Assembly: GCA_903926465.1 (NCBI GenBank)
Contig: CAIYJE010000075.1
Location: 1-36,359 of the forward strand
From: an uncultured Planctomycetales bacterium
Lineage (GTDB): Bacteria; Planctomycetota; Planctomycetia; Isosphaerales; Isosphaeraceae
Direction of reading: 5' to 3'
DNA: 36,359 bases
This document shows, one piece after another, positions 33,354 to 36,359 of the stretch (the stretch's first letter is position 1; each line of letters opens with the position of its first letter). Position numbers and translations under genes: made by a program. Under the pieces are notes generated by a model, which was not told the origin of the DNA, ran no database searches, and saw only the letters and a list, made by a program, of their open reading frames with translations.

Positions 33354-33402
33354 GAAGCTCGAATCGACGCCAACGCATTACGGTGGCGTCGATTCGAGCT
33401 TC
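33354..33402. terminator. Bidirectional hairpin between converging genes
   Basis: A perfect 19-bp stem (33354-33372 with 33384-33402) surrounds an 11-base loop between the stops of the diheme cytochrome (plus) and ROK kinase (minus) genes. There is no strong T tract on either side, but the length and placement make a shared transcription stop very likely. Confidence 0.85.
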
Positions 33403-33417
33403 CTTGGTTTCACGATC

Positions 33418-34434
33418 TCAGGCGGTTGACGTCTTGGGATATTGCACCGTTTTTGGGAAATACGCTTCACGAGCCAAGAGAGCGGCCCCAAGCACGGCGG
33501 AGTCATCTCCCCGTTCCGACATGACAATGCGCTTCACGCCCACGGGGTCGGCCAGAATGTGGGGCAAGGCAGACTCCCGGACCAGCTTCAGGTAAGGCTC
33601 GCCCAAAGCTTCAACCACCCCGCCGCCCACAATCACCCGTTCTGGGCCGAAGAAGTTCATCTGACCTGCAAGTGTGATTCCCAGATATCGGGCGGCCCGC
33701 TCAATTTCACGGACCACAACTGGGTCCCGATCGGTATACGCGCCAGCCAGTTCTTTGCTTTTGATCCTGACCGATCGACCGCCCGCGAAATGGTCATCGA
33801 GCTTGCACTTGAGTCCGCGCTGAACGGCCTTGGCAATTCTGCGGGCGATGGCGGTCCGGCTGGCATAGGCCTCCATGCAACCGCGCTGGCCGCACCCACA
33901 GCGAGCGCCTCCCGCCTTGACCACGATATGGCCGATCTCGCCGGCATTCCCGGTGGAACCCTCAACAATTTTCCCGTCGACGATCAAGCAGCCACCCACG
34001 CCGGTCCCAACGAAGGCCGCGATCAGGCTTTTGGCGCCTCGGCCGGCCCCCAGCCGAAATTCTCCATATCCGCCAGCACGAACGTCGTTCCAAACCCGGA
34101 CGGGAAAGCCAAGTTTGGCCAGGCCTGGCCCCAGCGGAAAGTCTTTCACGTTCATGTTCGCGGATCGGATGATGACCCCGCGTTCAAGATCTAATGGGCC
34201 CGGTGAGCCAACTCCGCATGCGGAAATATCGGCGGGAACCAGGTTTGCGGCCTCAATCGCCTCGCGTGCGGTCCCCTGAAGGGCGGCCATCAGAGCATCT
34301 CCCCCCTCCTGGGCCGGGGTCGATCGCTTGGCACGCCCAACGATCTGGTTGTCTGGAGTCACAACGGCCGCCAGAATTTTCGTTCCACCCAGGTCGATCC
34401 CGAGTACAAATTGACCCTGATTCTGGTCTGCCAT
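33418..34434 (-). CDS. ROK family sugar kinase, glucokinase-like
   Basis: The 338-residue cytoplasmic product belongs to the ROK family (repressor, ORF, kinase) and is probably a glucokinase or related hexose kinase. The phosphate-binding motif is GIDLGGTKI (residues 12-20), the catalytic aspartate is D117 in VWNDVRA, and the second phosphate motif is FVGTGVGGCLIVDG. The zinc site is complete: H169 in GEIGHI and the cysteines of CGCGQRGC (179-186), followed by MEAYASRTAI. No N-terminal helix-turn-helix is present, so it is a kinase rather than a repressor. The ATG follows AGAGGGGGA, a good ribosome site, and a TATAAT box lies 42 bases upstream. It ends at the shared hairpin. Confidence 0.93.
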   Translation of the reverse strand: MADQNQGQFVLGIDLGGTKILAAVVTPDNQIVGRAKRSTPAQEGGDALMAALQGTAREAIEAANLVPADISACGVGSPGPLDLERGVIIRSANMNVKDFPLGPGLAKLGFPVRVWNDVRAGGYGEFRLGAGRGAKSLIAAFVGTGVGGCLIVDGKIVEGSTGNAGEIGHIVVKAGGARCGCGQRGCMEAYASRTAIARRIAKAVQRGLKCKLDDHFAGGRSVRIKSKELAGAYTDRDPVVVREIERAARYLGITLAGQMNFFGPERVIVGGGVVEALGEPYLKLVRESALPHILADPVGVKRIVMSERGDDSAVLGAALLAREAYFPKTVQYPKTSTA

Positions 34435-34475
34435 GATGATCCCCCTCTGATGGTGCTTTCGGACTTCGCAACCCG

Positions 34476-34512
34476 ATTATAGCGGTACACCCTCCACAGA
34501 CACACGGTCTGT
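34476..34512 (-). promoter_or_regulatory. Candidate ROK-kinase promoter with palindrome over the -35 region
   Basis: On the minus strand TATAAT occupies 34481-34476. No good -35 exists at the expected place (34504-34499), but a 6-bp palindrome, ACAGAC at 34496-34501 with GTCTGT at 34507-34512, covers it. This fits a regulated promoter needing an activator or blocked by a repressor. The palindrome could equally be a minor hairpin. Confidence 0.4.
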
Positions 34513-34840
34513 TTTCAGGGCCAAACGCCTCAATTCCATGCACCCTGGGCATGACTGCGTGGATGAAGGCGTGTGGTGGGCTGGCCAGGCACCATATCCT
34601 TACGCTACAAGTAAGTCTCTGTTTTCGTCACAACTCCAAGTGGCTTGTTTCACGCACACGAACCAAATTTCGCATAATGATCAGGGGCACGGTCGGCTCC
34701 CTGAATGGCCGCACCTGTTCATGGGAGAGTATTGCGCGGAATACTGAAAGTGATGATGGCGGTACTCATGGGCCAAACATCCGCTCATGCCAACCTGGAA
34801 ATGTCTGCAATTGACGAACATCAACCGGAGCCAAGAAGAC
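34513..34840. other. Spacer before the metallopeptidase gene
   Basis: These 328 bases carry no supported gene. A CATAAT at 34673-34678 could be a -10 for the downstream gene, with a poor -35 (TTTCAC, 19 bases upstream). Short open frames here lack ribosome sites and family features. Confidence 0.3.
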
Positions 34841-36046
34841 ATGCGAACACAGTGGACTGCCCTGGCCCGATGGAAATGGAACTGTCTGCACCTGGTGATT
34901 GCAGCCAGCCTTTTGTCGAGCGTGTCGTCTGTCTTGGCTGATATCGGTGCTACCTCTCAGGCCAGACTACAAATCATTAACGGCACCGACCAACCCCTGG
35001 ACATCTTCTGGCAAAAGTCTGAGACGGAACGGGTCTCCAACGGGTCCCTTGAGCCTGGCCAGAATACGGTCATCAGCACGACTGCTGGACACCGCTTCGT
35101 GGTGGTGGGACGTGGCGACAATTCTGAGACGATGGTGACCAGCGAACTGCCAGTCCAGGCCGTCCGTGTTGGCGGCATCCCCGCGTTCTACACGCAGCGG
35201 GTTGAAGCCAACGGCTTTCCAATTGTTGCGTCGGCGAAGGTTCATCCCTATGCGCTCAAGGAAGCCGCCTATCTTGTGAACTTGATGCTTGAGAAACGTC
35301 CAGAGGTGCGTCTGGCGATGATCAAGAGTGGCGCCAGACTTAGCATTTTAGCCTGGAATGAATACACCACCGATCAACCTGAATGGGTCTGGCTTGCTCA
35401 GGAACCGGTGGCTGGGTTTCCTGGAATCTCAGGCAAAGATTTTTTCGATGCACGCGCTCGCGGCATGGGGGGAAGCGAGACCGATCCATTCTGTTCTTGT
35501 GGCGAGGAAAACCTGCTCTGTTATCCGGGTGATCCCTATTCGACTGAAAACATTCTGATTCACGAGTTCGCTCATAATATCCACTTGCGTGGCATGGTTA
35601 ACGTCGACCCCACGTTCGATCCTCGCCTGGAATCGGCCTACAAGGCTGCGATGAAGGAAGGGCTTTGGAAAGGGAAATACGCGAGTGTGAATCATCATGA
35701 GTATTTCGCTGAAGGGGTGCAGTCTTGGTTCGACAACAACCGCGAAAACGACCATGACCATAATCACGTGAATACGCGTGAAGAGTTATTCCAGTACGAT
35801 CCTCGCCTCGCGTCACTCTGCAAAGAAGTCTTCGGAAACACCGAGCTCAAATATACGAAGCCCCAAAGCCGTTTGACGGACCACCTGGCGGGCTATGATC
35901 CAGCCACCGCACCCCAATTCATCTGGCCCGAGCGTTTGTCAGGAGCGCAACAAGAAATCCGCCGCCAGGCAAAGGCACGAGATGCTGCCGCGAATGCCCC
36001 ACCCGGCACAAAGGGCGATGAAAAAGATGAAACGAGCAAGCCATGA
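34841..36046 (+). CDS. Secreted zinc metallopeptidase with N-terminal VHL-like beta domain
   Basis: The product is about 401 residues. The ATG at 34841 begins a signal peptide (WNCLHLVIAASLLSSVSSVLA); an earlier in-frame start at 34787 would bury it. Residues about 40-95 (ARLQIINGTDQPLDIFWQ ... SLEPGQNTVISTTAGHRFVVVG) resemble the von Hippel-Lindau beta domain, which binds hydroxyproline peptides in animals and is scattered in bacteria. Residues 135-370 form a gluzincin-type peptidase: HEFAH (H241, E242, H245) and a downstream ligand in HHEYFAEGVQSWF (probably E287), followed by EELFQYDPRLASLCKEVFG. The cysteine-rich CSCGEENLLC at 218-227 may be disulfide-bonded. The tail is charged and disordered. 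Substrate unknown; the anthrax-factor-like zinc site and VHL link are inferred by motif. Confidence 0.8.
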   Translation: MRTQWTALARWKWNCLHLVIAASLLSSVSSVLADIGATSQARLQIINGTDQPLDIFWQKSETERVSNGSLEPGQNTVISTTAGHRFVVVGRGDNSETMVTSELPVQAVRVGGIPAFYTQRVEANGFPIVASAKVHPYALKEAAYLVNLMLEKRPEVRLAMIKSGARLSILAWNEYTTDQPEWVWLAQEPVAGFPGISGKDFFDARARGMGGSETDPFCSCGEENLLCYPGDPYSTENILIHEFAHNIHLRGMVNVDPTFDPRLESAYKAAMKEGLWKGKYASVNHHEYFAEGVQSWFDNNRENDHDHNHVNTREELFQYDPRLASLCKEVFGNTELKYTKPQSRLTDHLAGYDPATAPQFIWPERLSGAQQEIRRQAKARDAAANAPPGTKGDEKDETSKP

Positions 36047-36359
36047 CCGGGTGAAAAGCGAGACTCCGCGTTCAACCCACCCCACCGCGCTGGGTTGATT
36101 GTGCCATGAATCTTCTACCGTGTTCAAGATTGGGTTGCATAAACAACCAACCCAAGTGACAGCCGTACGTAGCGGCCCCACGTGTACAACCCAATCGTGA
36201 ATCGCAGTCGAAAGCAAAAGGGTGTAACTACCGGTTCCGGTCAAGGCGACATCGCCGCATGTGAATGAAAATGAACGAGTTGCGAATTCTGGCCTGTCTG
36301 GCCTGGGTATCGAAATGGCCCTCCCAATGCGGTACATTCCGGGATGTCTACGATGTCCA
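36047..36359. other. Right-end spacer with hairpin and palindromic element R3
   Basis: No supported gene lies in the last 313 bases. An 8-bp perfect inverted repeat (TCAACCCA at 36072-36079 with TGGGTTGA at 36091-36098) follows the metallopeptidase and may serve as its terminator, though no T tract follows. Element R3 is at 36122-36205. The window ends inside this region, so its far edge cannot be judged. Confidence 0.45.
36122..36205. repeat. Palindromic intergenic element R3 (composite)
   Basis: A left arm (TTCAAGATTGGGTTG at 36123-36137) pairs with CAACCCAAGTGA (36148-36159), forming a compact palindrome with an 8-bp perfect core. A second right arm, CAACCCAATCGTGAATCGC, follows at 36187-36205 and is nearly identical to that of R1, including the AGTCG flank at 36206-36210. 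It therefore looks like one full copy plus half a copy in tandem. Confidence 0.65.

Noticed and set aside
34705-34941. Alternative frame overlapping the metallopeptidase start
   Set aside because: The signal peptide and conserved domain lie in the other frame; nothing supports translation of this one.
35939-36337. Minus-strand open frame at the right end
   Set aside because: It overlaps the metallopeptidase C-terminus and the palindromic repeat R3, and has no recognisable start site or domain.
1-36359. tRNA, rRNA, CRISPR array, IS element or prophage
   Set aside because: By eye I found no cloverleaf with CCA-proximal features, no regularly spaced identical repeats, and no transposase, integrase or phage structural gene. 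A tRNAscan or Infernal run would settle the RNA part.

Overview
The window looks like a chromosomal segment of a planctomycete (phylum Planctomycetota). It carries two DUF1501 proteins, one large protein with planctomycete cytochrome C, DUF1549 and DUF1553 domains, a MerR/excisionase-type response regulator of a kind common in that phylum, a predicted von Hippel-Lindau (VHL)-like domain, and paired Gfo/Idh/MocA oxidoreductases. GC content is moderate to high. Genes are short operons separated by fairly long spacers. I could not fix the genus, and I see no phage, IS, CRISPR, tRNA or rRNA.

Layout. Positions 171-6649 hold a minus-strand operon (PSCyt1/DUF1549/NPCBM/DUF1553 protein, then DUF1501 protein) and a divergent second DUF1501 gene. 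A small membrane protein follows at 7.0 kb, then glgE and a maltokinase (7.8-11.4 kb), together the last two steps of the maltose-1-phosphate route to alpha-glucan. At 11.5-15.6 kb are a secreted SGNH hydrolase, a secreted CocE/X-Pro-type hydrolase and a C-terminally truncated sulfotransferase. At 15.9-20.0 kb are an unknown secreted protein, a divergent MacB/LolD-type ABC ATPase and FtsX-type permease, and two small unknown proteins. At 20.3-24.8 kb a minus-strand run encodes an ATP-dependent DNA ligase, its overlapping partner exonuclease, a GGQ release-factor-like protein and an oxidoreductase lacking the usual catalytic lysine. A canonical Gfo/Idh/MocA gene diverges from it and ends at a strong terminator. 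mnmG follows, then a response regulator behind a perfect consensus promoter and a histidine kinase separated from it by a terminator-like hairpin. The right end holds a sulfite-dehydrogenase pair (molybdoenzyme plus diheme cytochrome c), a converging ROK sugar kinase, and a secreted zinc metallopeptidase with an N-terminal VHL-like beta domain.

The most interesting items are not ordinary genes. Five consecutive stem-loops lie at 20091-20270 between converging genes and may be a structured RNA. A dispersed palindromic repeat family has copies near 6.8, 15.65 and 36.15 kb. The VHL-like/metallopeptidase fusion and the release-factor-like protein with an HTH-like tail beside repair genes also deserve a second look. 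No single unmistakably new multi-gene system was seen.
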